A DNA stretch of 64,000 bases from NCBI RefSeq assembly GCF_019320115.1, contig NC_089595.1:108578158-108642157 (forward strand). Reading direction: 5' to 3'. A program made the translations under genes and the position numbers. Below, piece by piece: positions 45,401-57,385 of the stretch. The stretch is from Miscanthus floridulus (taxonomy: Eukaryota; Streptophyta; Magnoliopsida; Poales; Poaceae). The notes below the pieces were generated by a model, which saw only the letters and a list, made by a program, of their open reading frames with translations, was not told the origin of the DNA and ran no database searches. Positions within the stretch are counted from its first letter, which is position 1. Every line of letters begins with the position of its first letter.

Positions 45401-45600
45401 GGCAGAGCCCAGCCCGCCCGGGACGCACGCGTCGCATCTACGTGGACACGCCAGCCAGACGCGCAGAAACCACGGAACGCAACCCCATCGATCGAGCTGA
45501 AACCCAACAGATTAACGACAGCCCGTCGCCTCGCCCCGTCACGTCTCGCGTCGCTTTCTCTCCCCCCCCTCCTCTTTTAAAGACGACGCCACCGCCACCC
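42401..45600. other. No confident gene; GC-rich from 43.2 kb
   Basis: Contains a (CT)n run at about 42,794-42,816. Large overlapping frames on both strands at 43.3-45.5 kb are low in recognisable content and follow GC composition. The last part may hold distal promoter of the phosphatidylserine synthase gene. Confidence 0.45.
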
Positions 45601-46152
45601 CTCGCTTCCAGCCTCGCCGTCCGGCGCTGACCCCCCCCCCTCTCATCCCAGCTCCCACCTCGCGCGCGCCCTACGCCCCGGCGCGTGCGTGCGTGTCCCC
45701 GGCTGATTCCCGAATTCGCGCGCGCGTCACCGTCGATTCCGTTTCCATTGCGGCGTAGGCGCGTGGTGTTGTGTGTTGTTGGATTGGATCATATTCGTGT
45801 AAGGGCACCCGCACGGCCGGAATCACTTCCGAACCCCAATTTCCCGGGCTCCTCGGCGCCGATCCCTCGCCGGTACGTTGCGCATGTGCCTTTGCATGTA
45901 GGAGCAGTAGAATCGCCCTGCGCTTCTCTCTCCCCTATCTCCTTTTTATCGTTCGTTGCACAGGTGCAACGGCGGCGATCCATGTTCGTTTCGTTTGTTG
46001 ACTTGGTTTTTGGTGCGCGGCCTGCAAATTTGGCGGTTTGCGTACCTCCCCCTCTGCTCTGACAGGTGTTGCTTTCCGGCGGCGGTTTCTGCTGCGTGCC
46101 GCGGGCAGGCGCAGGCGGCGCGGCTGTTTCCTTCCTTCTCGTGCCATCATCC
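45560..46152 (+). promoter_or_regulatory. Promoter and leader region of PSS1
   Basis: A TTTTAAAG box near 45,575 follows a C-rich run. The next 570 bp to the start codon hold splice-donor-like and acceptor-like sites (for example CACAG near 45,960), so a leader intron is likely. Inferred from layout. Confidence 0.3.
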
Positions 46153-49100
46153 ATGGAGGCGAAGCAGCGGCCGCGGCACGGCGAGGAGAGGAGGCCGCCG
46201 GCGACGGACAGCTCCGGCGGCGGCGAGGAGTACGACCCATGGACGGCGTGGCTCTACAAGCCGCACACCATCTCGGTGCTCCTCGTCGGCGCCTGCCTTC
46301 TCATGTAAGCAAGCGCCCTCGAATTCTCCTCCTCCTCTTGCTCGCGCCCCACACAGGCGCACACGGAGAGGGAGAGCCTTGTTTGGTTTCGCCTTTCGCT
46401 ACCGTGTTCGTACGACTCCGCTTGACTCGAAGGCTGCAATTTTTACGGGTGCGAAAAGGCCTTCCTGTGCTGGGCAAAGTACAAGAGCTGCCAGAGGGAT
46501 ACCACAAGGTGCTGCAACAGTGTCAGAGATGAAACGCAGCCATGCACTCTTGTTTTTTTCTCTTATGTTTTTTTCCTCCGTTTTTTTTTCCGCTGGTAGG
46601 TGGAATAGTGAATTTTGGATTATTTCGGATGGTTAAATAATATTCTGTGAGAGAAAATAAGCTGAAGCAAGCGGAAAGTAGTACAGCCGAACGCCTTGAT
46701 AGTTTTTTTTGACAAATGAAAATATAGTTTTTGGGTTGGAGTTTAGTGGATATGTGCGACAGCATCGAGCTACCGAATAATTGGAGCATGATCAATGGAT
46801 TGGCACGTCGGATACGAGTGGCTGTGGAGAGCCACAGCCCTGGTCGAGTATCTCATGCCAAATTGTTGCTAAATTTTCATGAAAACGAAGTTGTCTTAAA
46901 TTTGCTCCCAGAACAGTCATACATAGTATTATTTTCCTTGGATACTTTAGCGAGCGTGAAATGAGTTTATTTTCAGCTCATTAAGTTAAGATAAACAAAC
47001 ACGTGACATATTTTTTTACAGCCTTGCTTATTGCTAGGAAGATAGATACCAATTAAGCTTGGACCTGAATCTAAGGTACAACCATTAGCTGGCTAACCCC
47101 GGTCCCAAGTTATCCCAGAGACGTGCCTCACGGGAGTCGGAACACTCAATTCATGACTAACTTGTAGGCTGCCCAGCGGTGGATACCATACCAACCGTAC
47201 TGACCAAATGTGGGGCGTTTCCTTTGCGCTTTCTCGTGGTGCTGCCATCTCATCTGACCTCACATTCAATTGTTCTTCCCTTTCAGCTGGGCAAGTGGAG
47301 CACTTGATCCTGAAGGTGCTGCTGCTCACAGTAGCGTGACTTCAATCAAGAGGTATGGCTGAATCATCTCAGGACTTAATTATGACCTTGTTTAGGCAGC
47401 ACTGAACTTTCAAAAGTAGAAAGAAAGAAAAGAAGAAACAGGCCACTTTTCATGTGTTCCAAACGGAAAAGATAATCAGGCCACTATTCGATTCTGATGC
47501 TGCCTTTTGGACTCAGAGCTGTTTTACCTTCATAGCATTGCACAATGATTGGAGAGAGTGAGTGATGCTGATTCATCTTCTTACCGAAACTTTCCAGGGG
47601 TGTCTGGGCTATGATTGCAGTCTTCCTTGCCTACTGCACGCTTCAGGCACCTTCAACGTGAGTAAATTTCCTTCTTCTTTTTTTCTTGCAGATAGCCTCT
47701 CATGGCTTTCTGCTTGTATTTTTCTTCTATATATCAATAAAAACAGGCACTGTCAGTTTCCATTCATTCAAAAAAAAAATGCAAATCAAACATAGGAGCT
47801 CTATCAGTGCAGTGTTTCTTGTTTGTCAATTGGCGCTGAAGCAACAGTAATTTTGTGCATAAATCTACTGTACTACATCAGTTTAGGTCAATGTGCTGAT
47901 ATTTTTGGACGATACTGATTCAGTGCCCTGGCAATTTTGTCACAGGATACTTATTAGGCCCCATCCTGCTGTCTGGCGCCTGGTACATGGACTGGCTGTC
48001 GTTTACCTCGTTGCTCTTACCTTCCTTCTTTTCCAGGTTAGCGTTAGCCACATGTGGGTTTAAGTTAGATACTCTTCTGTTACATTGTTGGCTTTTTGTC
48101 CAAGTGATGATTTTATTAGTTTTGACAACTCAGTGTAAAGGGCATGTTGGTTCTTATCTGTTGCTCATTTACCAGAATCGTGACGATGCTCGCCAGTTCA
48201 TGAAACACCTTCACCCTGCTCTTGGAGTTGGTAAAATTTCTGCGTTAAATAGTTTCACAAGAAATGTAATATTTTTTTTAAAAAAAATGGTGGTGGTAAT
48301 AAACTTTTATTTTTCCATTGCAGAATTGCCGGAGAGATCTTATGGAGCTGATTGCCGTTTGTATGTTCCAGAAAACCCTAAAAACAAGTTCATAAATATT
48401 TATGTATGATTTTCTGTATGAACCTTCCTATTCTGTGAAGATGCACATGCTCTGCTTGTCATCCTTGCTATTACTCTATTAAAACTAGACTATCTGATCT
48501 ATGTATAGGAGACGTTGTTTGATGAATTTGTTGTTGCCCATATCCTTGGGTGGTGGGGCAAAGCTGTAATGATACGAAATCAACTTCTCCTTTGGGTCTT
48601 GTCGATTGGCTTTGAGCTAATGGAGGTTAGATCTGAGTGCCCTATTTAAAAGGACTTTAAAGATATCTTTTCATTCCTGTCATCTTTTTGACAAGGAAGT
48701 ATGCTTACTATGACATTTTGCAGCTAACGTTCAGACATATGTTGCCAAACTTTAATGAGTGCTGGTGGGATAGCATTATCTTGGATATCTTGATCTGCAA
48801 TTGGTTTGGTGAGACATTTGAAGATAATTAATGTTCATGTCTCATACATTCAGTTACCTTGCTTACATTAATGTTCTCTTATTTCTTGATTTTATACAGT
48901 TTCTTGGCATCAGATCCTATCAATTGTATCCATTAGTCAGAAAGGAAAATAAAAACTAATACATCATTGACATACTTCTGACATCGCATTATTTGACTAG
49001 AATATTTAATTTTATGTCACTAGGTGCATAGAAAGTAAACTTTCTATTGAATAAATCAACATCTTAAGCTTGTCTTATGCTCATGGCCATGGGAATCCAA

Positions 49101-51317
49101 GAAGAATTGCTGGCATTTGTGGCATTATTTGTCAATGATAATTCCTTGCTTTCAGCTGAAATGCTGCTATTTTTTATCCAGGTATTTGGGCAGGAATGCA
49201 CACAGTCCGTTACTTTGATGGCAAAACGTATGAATGGGTTGGATTGAGCCGCCAACGAAGCATCATGGGTAAGGTATGTTCACTGACAAGACCTTAACAG
49301 ACGCATGGTTTCTCCATTTCATGGCTGGTTACTATTCTCATAATTTAATCACTATATAGATATGACCTTCGTTCCTAAATAGCTGTTCTTTTAGAATGCA
49401 TCAAATTAAACTTCCAAAACTTTGACCTCTGGTAGGAGAAAGTAGTCACATCCTTATTATCATAATGTCCGTGTATTTTCCCTGCATATGACTAGGAAAA
49501 TGTTTTGAAAAAAATGCATGTTTTAGACACTGCTGAAGTCTGAAACAAGTAAAACAGAACAGTGGTAGCATGATGGATTACAGCTCAGTGCCGGTTCTTT
49601 TCCACTGTCATTTATAACCGTGGCCCAAAGTCCCAGATCATCTGTACTTGTCAGGTCTCCCTTGGATCTTGCGTTATATTTCTCATATGAATTAGGCCCC
49701 GTTTAGTTGAAGCCAAAAACCAAAATTTTTTGCATAGTACCCGTCACATCAAATCTTGCGGCACATGTATGGAGTACTAAATGTAGATAAAAAAAAACTA
49801 ATTACACAGTTAGCCGAGAAATCGTGAGACGAATCTTTTAAGCCTAATTAGTCCATAATTGGACAATTTTTGCCAAATAAAAACGAAAGTGCTACAGTAG
49901 CCAAAAGCCAAAAATTTTTGCAACTAAACAGGGCCTTACATGCCATGGATACTCCTCTGAGTTAGGACAGCCGACAGCAACTTTCCAAAGGATAGTCCAA
50001 GACAAGTGACTCGAAAGCAATGCAGTTTACTGAGCAAAAGTAACTAGCTTTTTTTTGAAGGTCAAAGTAACTAGCTTTGACTTCTTGCATGTGAGATACC
50101 AGACAACATGTGATGTTTCCCAGTGGGCCTGATCACATTTCTGTTGTGCTGTTCAAATCTGATCTTTGTCATTATTGAGCCCTGAAGTTTCTTCACAATT
50201 TGTTTTTCTGCATACAGTTATGCATGCACTGTTATCTTATAAACTGCACCCACATGTGAATTGTTGCATCTGTTTCAGACAGCCAAACTTGTAATCAGGC
50301 TTGCCCGGACATATGTTGTCCTACGACAAAAACATTTGTGTCTATCATTGAGATTGACTGGAAGTTTTTCTATCATGTCATAAGAAACAGAATATTTAAG
50401 AGCTTTAAATTGTTTCAGAAGGAATATTTCTAATTAAGCTATGACAAAACAAGGTTATAAACACGAACTGAAATAGTTCAACTGTGTTGTTAGTTCTTCA
50501 GGAACGTATGGAGCACCTGAACATTAGCAATTTGAGAATTCAGTGTGAATTGATATTATAACTTGAACGCAACTTGCGCAGACCGGCAGACTGGTTTCAC
50601 TCTCTTCGTTTGGCTTGCAGGTGAAAAGATCGTTGAGCCAGTTCACTCCTGCTCAATGGGATAAGGATCAGTGGCATCCTTTCATGGGGCCACTGCGGTT
50701 CATCCAAGTGCTGTTCCTCTGCGTTGTCTTCATGACCGTGGAGCTTAACACATTCTTCCTTAAGTTTTGCCTTTGGATCCCTCCAAGGAATCCCTTGGTC
50801 GTGTACAGATTGATCCTCTGGTGGCTGATTGCCATCCCTACCATCCGCGAGTACAACTCCTACTTACAAGACAGGTTAGTCCAAGAGTGCCATTCATTTG
50901 TTAGCAACAGCATGCATGAACAGAATTTGAACTTTATTTTTTGATTTACTGATATTTGGTGCTGGTTTTGGTCATCACTCATCACAGCAAACCGGTGAAG
51001 AAGGTTGGAGCCTTTTGTTGGCTCTCTCTGGCTATATGCATAGTGGAGCTGCTTATCTGCATGAAGTTTGGGCATGGTGAGCTTCCTCTTTCACCTGTCA
51101 ATTCAGTATTACAATCTGATATATGTTTGGGAGGGGAAAAAAGACTATGTTCTGCAAACCGTTTGCCTGACATTCAACAATCTGAGCAGGGCTGTTTCAT
51201 GACCCAATGCCTACCTGGCTGATCATCTTTTGGAGCTCGGTTGGGATTGCACTTGTGATTTTCTTGCTTTCATGGTCATGGAGTAGTCACCAAAGATTCA
51301 GGAGAAAGCAGCTGTGA
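46153..51317 (+). CDS. PSS1: Phosphatidylserine synthase, base-exchange type
   Basis: An ER enzyme that exchanges the head group of phosphatidylethanolamine for serine. Coding exons: 46,153-46,304; 47,287-47,352; 47,598-47,657; 47,946-48,036; 48,176-48,230; 48,324-48,403; 48,509-48,625; 48,724-48,808; 49,182-49,273; 50,621-50,874; 50,988-51,076; 51,190-51,317. All borders are GT-AG and the sum is 1,269 nt, 422 residues, no stop, matching plant PSS1 (about 425). Blocks seen: [120 protein letters not shown]. Several hydrophobic helices and a basic tail (HQRFRRKQL) fit a multipass ER protein. In rice the orthologue is SUI1, affecting internode length. Intron 9 holds a MITE. Confidence 0.95.
49695..49935. 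mobile_element. Tourist-like MITE in PSS1 intron 9
   Basis: 241 bp, ends GGCCCCGTTTAGTTGAAGCC and reversed GGCCCTGTTTAGTTGCAAAA, flanked by TTA (49,692-49,694 and 49,936-49,938). Abundant PIF/Harbinger-type MITE of sorghum-like grasses. Confidence 0.85.
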
Positions 51318-52226
51318 TAGATTGCAAGAACTTATCTCAGATTATTTCAATTCGCCCTTTTCTTTTCTTTTTCATTTTTATATAGGCGTTGTACATATTT
51401 GATATGATATGTGACTGTAACTTACGTTTTAGGGGAGCCCCATTTTTCTGCTGCTCCTGGCACGGCTTGGTTTGTCACAAATAGATCATTGTTGTCAACA
51501 TGAGATTGATGAATAATTGATATAACTGCAGCATCATAACCAGGTGTAATTAAACAATAAAGCAAGATCACTGCATATTTGGGTTCCAAACTTCTTCTGG
51601 GCCAATAATGCACAGTTCTGTAGCACCTATCGTTATCTTGGATGGTGTATCAGTTATTCAGTTTCTCACCAGTCCAGTTGAAGGCCTTGATGGTTTGATC
51701 CTTCAATTTTTTTTCAAAAAAAGAACACACACAATTTTTGGGTTGGTCAGATAAACTATAGAGTTCCATGGCAGAACCGTAGCCTATATGCGTCGCAAGT
51801 TTGCAACACGACCTAAATGTTCAGCGATTCAGAGTCTACAACATCTCATATTCTCATACAGCCCACGGCCTGATCCATCATTGCGATTTGCATTTTGCAA
51901 CAGGCACAATGCCAAAACAATCCAAGCAAATACAAGGAAGGCAGGAACAGGATCTCCTAAAAAAAAGGAACAGGATTTCCAGAGTTTTGGTCATAATCCA
52001 AACAAATTTAAACCTTGCTCGAGTTCGTAGGGAACAGAGCTAGCCTTCTATATGCTGTTAACTGGTGAGATACTAACACTCGCATGAATCTTGATGTGTC
52101 TCGTACGGCTCGCGCAACTCCGACATCGGCTCGCGCAACTCCGACATCATCATCGTCGAGAGTCCAGAGGCCCCAGCCCTCGAGCCAGAGGCAGCGCTGT
52201 AGATAAAAAGTCCGATACCCATTTAA
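51318..52226. other. PSS1 3' flank, no other gene
   Basis: The PSS1 3' untranslated region probably extends to about 51,560. A short phrase (GGCTCGCGCAACTCCGACATC) is repeated in tandem near 52,106-52,147. No exon found. Confidence 0.45.
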
Positions 52227-53039
52227 GAGCGTCTCTTTGAGTTCCCTAAACATCCTCCTAATCCTTATTTTTTAGAAAGACAGGGAAAAAAACTATCTCC
52301 AACAACTCCTAATATTTACTTTTAATCTTTTAGGACTTGGGAAATTCCTCCCACTTCCGCGTAACTTTACGCGGACGAAGCCACGCGCGGAAGCCTCCTC
52401 GTCTTACCCACCCTCTCCAAGCCTAGTGTCGACGAGCCCCGCCACCCCGCGCGCCCTGACGCGCGGCAGGATCCACGTCGTCAGGTTCTCGATCTCGGAC
52501 GCCGCTCCGCCGCCGGCCGCTAGCAGGCCCGTGACGGCCTGAGCACGCCGAAGCCGTAGACGTCGGACTTGTTGGACACGATGCCCGTGCGGAGGAAGAA
52601 AGGGTCGGCGTAGCCCGGCGACCCCACGGCCACGGCGGCGCGCGCCGGCACCACCGTCGCCAAGAAGCCCTCGCAGGCGGAGCCCAGGTCGCAGAGCCGT
52701 GCGCCGCCACCGGTGGCGCCGTCGAGGAGCACGTTGGACGCCGACACGTCGCCGTGCACCACGGCGGTGGAGGTGCCGCCGCCGCCGTCGTGCAAGTGCT
52801 CCAACGCGCACGCCACGTCGTGGAGGATGTGCATGCGCTGCGCCCACAACAGCGGGGCGGTGCCCGTCGCCGAGCCGTGGAGCACGTCCGCTAGCGTGCC
52901 GCCGGCGAGGTACTCCAGCACCAGCGCGCCCTCTTGAACTATTGGAGATGAACTTCTTTTTTTCTCCTAAAACCTTTTTAAGGAGTTGGGAAACATAAAT
53001 TTTTTAGGAGGAATATTTAGGGAACTCTTGGAGATGCTC
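52227..53039 (-). mobile_element. Pack-MULE-like element with captured kinase fragment
   Basis: The outer ends GAGCGTCTCTTTGAGTTCCC (52,227) and reversed GAGCATCTCCAAGAGTTCCC (53,039) are inverted repeats that continue with gaps for about 100 bp, including TCTCCAA and CTCCTAA phrases. Between them lies a very GC-rich gene fragment without transposase. This is the layout of a Pack-MULE. A 9-bp target duplication is not visible. Confidence 0.6.
52404..52932 (-). pseudogene. Receptor-like cytoplasmic kinase fragment
   Basis: The minus strand reads the middle of a protein kinase: GALVLEYLAGGTLADVLHGS (hinge region), VACALEHLHDG, the catalytic loop HGDVSASNVLLD, LCDLGSA in place of the DFG motif, GSPGYADP (activation-segment end) and SDVYGFGVL. 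The ATP-binding loop and lysine are absent, as is the C-terminal lobe after a frame-breaking deletion at about 52,540; reading resumes in another frame as QAVTGLLAAGG and EIENLTTWILPRVRARG. It cannot make a working kinase. The best-fitting group is the At1g33260/At4g10390-like RLCKs, from memory. Confidence 0.7.
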
Positions 53040-53338
53040 TGACATCTTCTCCAATAACATAACATAAAAGAGAATTCTTTCTACAAATAGGTTTTTAAGA
53101 GAGATGATACTCATATTTGGGTTAGGCCTCTCAAGCAACCCATGAAGGCTGATTTTAGTGTCCTGTTGTCGATTTTGGGTTTGGGTGTCTATGGGTCATC
53201 TATTGGAGACGTAACCGCGCATAAACCCTCCGCTGCCGCGCCGCCGCCGCCGCTTCCTGTCCCCGTCGGCTCCTTCTCGCCGCTCGCGCCGCCCTCCTCT
53301 TCCCAGCCCCAACGCGACACACCACAAGGGCCGTCGCC

Positions 53339-55314
53339 ATGTCGAAGAAAGGAGGACGAGCGAAGAAAGCGGCGGGCGGCGGCGAGCTGTCCAGCTTCCT
53401 GGAGTCGCATCTCCAGACCATCAGCGACACCTTCCAGGTACGAGTACGACCCAACCAACCGCGGTCTTGGCACAGCTCCGATCCCACGCGATAACCTCGC
53501 CGGCGCGGTTCACACGCTTATTTGCTCTTGGTTTGTCAGATGATGGCGGAGTCGGCTCCGGGGAGCTTGGAGCGGACGGAGTGGTATGAGGTCGTTAAGC
53601 TCGGCGACCAAGTCTCCAGGCAGGCTACCGTCGGTAAGTCCAAAATTGATCGATTTCATGTGCTAGTTCGCGAGCTTAGCTGTTCAGAGCATGCATATGT
53701 AACTGAATTGATGGGGAATTTCTATGGATGTACATAGTGTGTTTCAACCCAGAAGTTTGACAGGTATAGGCCCATAACATAAGAGGTCAAATTCCGGTAT
53801 AGGAATTAACTTGGCATGTTCCAGTTGCTGAAGTGTGCATAATCTCTTTGCTGAATGTAGGAGAGTATCTGTGTTACCTCTATAGGTATTTTGTTTCTAG
53901 CTACCTTTAGGTCATTAGTATACACCATCCATCTGGTTGCAGTAAAGCGATACTGTTTCGTTGATGATGCGACTTGGCATTGATGGTTGTTGGCCTATGC
54001 TTGTCTTTTGCTGCAGCTGGAATGCTCTGGAGCGGTGACTTGCCTGATGTAGAGACCCTCAAGGAGAACATCGTTGCTTATTTCAACATCCTACAGGGAT
54101 TTCTTTTGGTTTGCCATGGAAGCATGGTTGGTGCTGGGCCTACTCTTCACAAATCCATCTGTGGTTCTGCAAAGAACGTGGTTGACTCCAGTTTCTCGTT
54201 GTTCAAGCATGCTGTTTCTGCTTATGGTATGTAAAAAACCTTCCAAGGTGCTGTTGTTTGTAACAATGCCTTCCAATAGACCGAACTTATTTTTTATTTG
54301 GAAGACATTAGTCAGAATTCAGTGTAAAGCAATCTTGATGAAGAAATAGTCACATGAGTAAAGATTTGAATTCCACATATTTGAAATGAGGGGGAGCATG
54401 TGACATTGTAACTTTGTTGGTTGCATCGTATTGTGATTCTAGTCCTCGAGTGGATAAATAGTAAAGGACATCTGAAATAACAACAAACATGCAATCTATT
54501 ACTTTCACCATCAAGTCTTGCACGTCATTTATGTTGATCCCTCAGAAGATTTTTAATTGGGCTAACATGTCCTTTCTTTAATCTAAAGCAGACTCTCGCA
54601 GCCCTGACCGCAACACAACTATACCCCAGGTTACAGGAACTGTATGGGAAGCTTGTGCTGCTCTCAAGAAGGTGCCTACATCAAACTGTATTGCCATAGG
54701 ACGAGCTATGACCAAGATAGGCGTGTATCTGAAAGATGTTCTCCGGGAAATGAATGAGCTCCCTATTGGTGATTCTGGTCATAGTACTGATGAGAAGTCT
54801 TCCAATGCTGTTGTTGACACTAGCAAGTTGTTCTGATAGAGATGAGATATCTGATCTGGATCTAGATGATGATGGTGATGATGATTTCACTGAAGAAGAG
54901 GTTGCTGTTGCCAAGTTAGTTATTACTGTGACATCTGATTCCCTGGTTGTAGTGAAAGAGGCAATTCGTTTCATTACTGGTTTGCTCAAGAGCTCTGGTA
55001 ACAAAGATGTTGCTAATGAGGACAAAGTTGAGCCAATGGAAAAATTGTTGAGCCATTGCAAGGAGATTGCCGACCAGGTCAATGATCTTGGGGCTTCTGT
55101 ATACCCACCACAAGACTCATCTGAGATGAAGCTCGCTATAAAAAGACTGTACAATGGCATCAACGGGATGCGCAAGGAAATAGGGAACCTTGGCGGCTCA
55201 CCTGAGAGCACCTTTGCAGCCCTTGAAGGATTTGAAAAGTGCCTTGGATCTCTACAGGCCAAGTTAGCTGATGATGTGGTGAACGAGATGGAAAATCTTA
55301 ATATTAGCCATTAG
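53339..55314 (+). pseudogene. Cyclin-D1-binding protein 1-like gene with a one-base frameshift
   Basis: CCNDBP1/GCIP proteins are helical, partly acidic proteins that bind cyclin D and HLH factors in animals; the plant role is poorly known. Exons: 53,339-53,437; 53,540-53,633; 54,017-54,226; 54,592-55,314, GT-AG throughout. Blocks include FLESHLQTISDTFQ, AGMLWSGDLPDVETLKENIV, PQVTGTVWEACAALKKVP, an Asp/Glu-rich run (DLDLDDDGDDDFTEEEVAVA), VVVKEAIRFITGLL and the end EMENLNISH. The first frame stops at TGA 54,834; the rest continues in the +1 frame. The total of 1,126 nt becomes divisible by three if one base is extra, near 54,825 (AGCAAGTTG). It may be a real truncating allele or a sequencing error, so it could equally be a functional CDS. 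Confidence 0.8.
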
Positions 55315-56032
55315 CACGTAATGTTCAGATTTGTCATAGGCTCATAGCAGCAATCTTATGCCGGTATATCTTCTGATTTTGCACAATGGAAGGAGCTTTT
55401 GTTGTTTCAGTAATGAGGCCTGCTGTCTATGCACTGATGGCACTGTTACGGGCCATTGATTGTAGAGTAAGAAAGTGGGCCTAGTTTGCTGTAACTTCTC
55501 CAGTTAGTGATGTCACTATTACGGGTCATCGATTGTGCGAGTAACATTGTTTGTATTCTATCTTTTCTTTCTCAGACTTGTTTGCATTCTATCGTTGTTG
55601 TTGTTTTCTGACTGACTGTAAATGTCGTATTTCTCAAAGTTCCGTTCTGGCATATGTACTCTATATCCATTGTCCAGCAAAATACCTTGGCACGCTCCAA
55701 TCAATGATTTGTAGCGTGCGTTATTATCTGCAGATTGTAGTAAACAAGTGCCGTAACAAAACTTTTAGACGAATCTACATGAATGACAAATACTAAAGCA
55801 AGAACTAGGCGAGAGCATCTTCCCTGCTGACAGAGATTCAGAATAAGATGATTTTCAATTTGATACAAGACAGGCGTATGTATATATATGAAACAACAGC
55901 AGTTTAAGTCTTAAAAATTTTGGCATTAAATTTTGAAAACAAATTGAAATAATACTGGCTATTTAAGGACAACACCAACCAAAAAATAGTAACAGTTGAA
56001 CTCTTATTAAGATTTGAGCACTAAATTTTAAA
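55315..56032. other. 3' flank of the CCNDBP1-like gene
   Basis: Likely 3' untranslated sequence to about 55,600, then AT-rich spacer. No second gene. Confidence 0.45.
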
Positions 56033-56211
56033 AACAAATTGAATTTATATTGTTTGGGTCCTCCTTAAATAGGAGAACACCCTCCAAAAACAAGCACGAA
56101 AACAAAAACAAGCACAAAAACAAATTGAATTCAGATTGTTAAATTTCAAAAAAAACAAATTGAATTCGTATTGTTGGGGCCCTCCTTAAATAGGAGAACA
56201 CCCTCCAAAAA
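56033..56211. repeat. Two direct copies of a 57-bp unit in AT-rich DNA
   Basis: AACAAATTGAATT followed by TATTGTTxGGGxCCTCCTTAA occurs at 56,033 and 56,155, each ending CACCCTCCAAAAA. The core CTCCTTAAATAGGAG is nearly palindromic. A fainter third relative lies near 55,910. Confidence 0.8.
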
Positions 56212-56689
56212 TTAGCGTATGCGCACACGGTATTCTTTAGTAAAAGGCGAAAGAATAGTTCGCTTTGTGCTCACCACGCAGCTGCTTGCCTTACAGAGAC
56301 ACAGCCCTTCCTCTTGTAATAGACCACATAACCGTAAGTCTAGCAGCTCCACGGTATGGTATAATGGTACTAATACATCATCATCTGTTTAACCTGTGCT
56401 TTCCCCTAGCTGTCCAGCAATGTGGTGGAGCCATGTTTGGGCCGTCCAGCAATACATCCGGCGGAGTTCGGCCCACCAAGGATTTCACAAGTGAAGAAAC
56501 CTTTTGCATGGCTGGGCTTGAGCTTGCTGGGCCAGTCACCGTCTCACTTTTTTATTTTTAATTCGTTTTCTGCAAAATAAAAATGCATATCTAACCAGCA
56601 TTGTCAATTGATACGAGGACATTAACTTATCTCCAGCGGGATTACCCTTGCAGAAAATTCAAATGGCAGAACTTTCTTTTGGCACCATG
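56212..56689. other. No gene supported
   Basis: A 98-codon frame at 56,265-56,561 has no recognised domain and ordinary composition. Confidence 0.4.
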
Positions 56690-57385
56690 TTTTAAAAAAA
56701 TTATAATTTGTTTATATAAAATCGGATAGAGACATGAAAAATTGTACATCTCGATGAAACCTGCAATTTTGAAGTTTGTAATTTTCCCTTTTGAAGTCAT
56801 CTTAGTGTTAAAACAATCGATACAACAGTTAGATCTACAAATATAGATATGGAATGGAACTTGTATCGATTATTTTGGCACCAATATGACTTTAGACAAA
56901 AAAAAATTGGACTACAAAGTTATAGGTCCTCTACATTTTTATATAAATTTTATCTTCATACATGGTCATATGAAAAGGTTATGACTTTTAGAGATATATT
57001 ATGTGATAGAGTGAACAAATAACGCTTGATTTTTTAACTCGCTATCATAGCATATATACAAAGAAATCATAATTTTTCATATGATTTCGCATGAAAAATA
57101 GATTTTATATAAAAATTATAAATCTGGATGAGACCTATAAATGTAGTTCACTAAGACTCCATTGGAATTCATCTCAGTTTTAAAATAATCGTCAGTCGAT
57201 ATTGGATTCAGATCTGAGCATTGTATTGATTATTTAGGAATCATGATGGTTTCAAACGTCAAAGTAATGAAATCATAGTCGTATATCCTGTCAAGCACTA
57301 AATTTTTTATATAAATTCTATCTCCATTAGGACCATATGAAAAAGTTATCCTTTTTTAGGATATATAATCTAGGAAAAAAATTGT
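56690..57385. repeat. Two diverged ~320-bp copies of an unidentified sequence
   Basis: The same ordered phrases occur in 56,690-57,010 and 57,070-57,385: ATGAAAAAT, a GATGAxACCT phrase, TCATCTxAGTxTTAAAA, AATCGAT-type, TTATATAAATTxTATCT, CATATGAAAAxGTTAT and AGGATATAT-like. No coding potential and no terminal inverted repeats found. Confidence 0.55.

Noticed and set aside
43273..45630. Many overlapping long frames on both strands
   Set aside because: They track GC content; none shows a conserved block or plausible exon borders.
45685..46636. Long frames before and over PSS1 exon 1, up to 226 codons
   Set aside because: They cross the start and donor of the well-supported PSS1 exon in other frames and resemble GC-rich leader.
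53040..53230. A MITE between the Pack-MULE and the CCNDBP1-like gene (GACATCTTCTCCAATAAC against TCATCTATTGGAGACG)
   Set aside because: The inverted similarity is short and gapped and has no target duplication.
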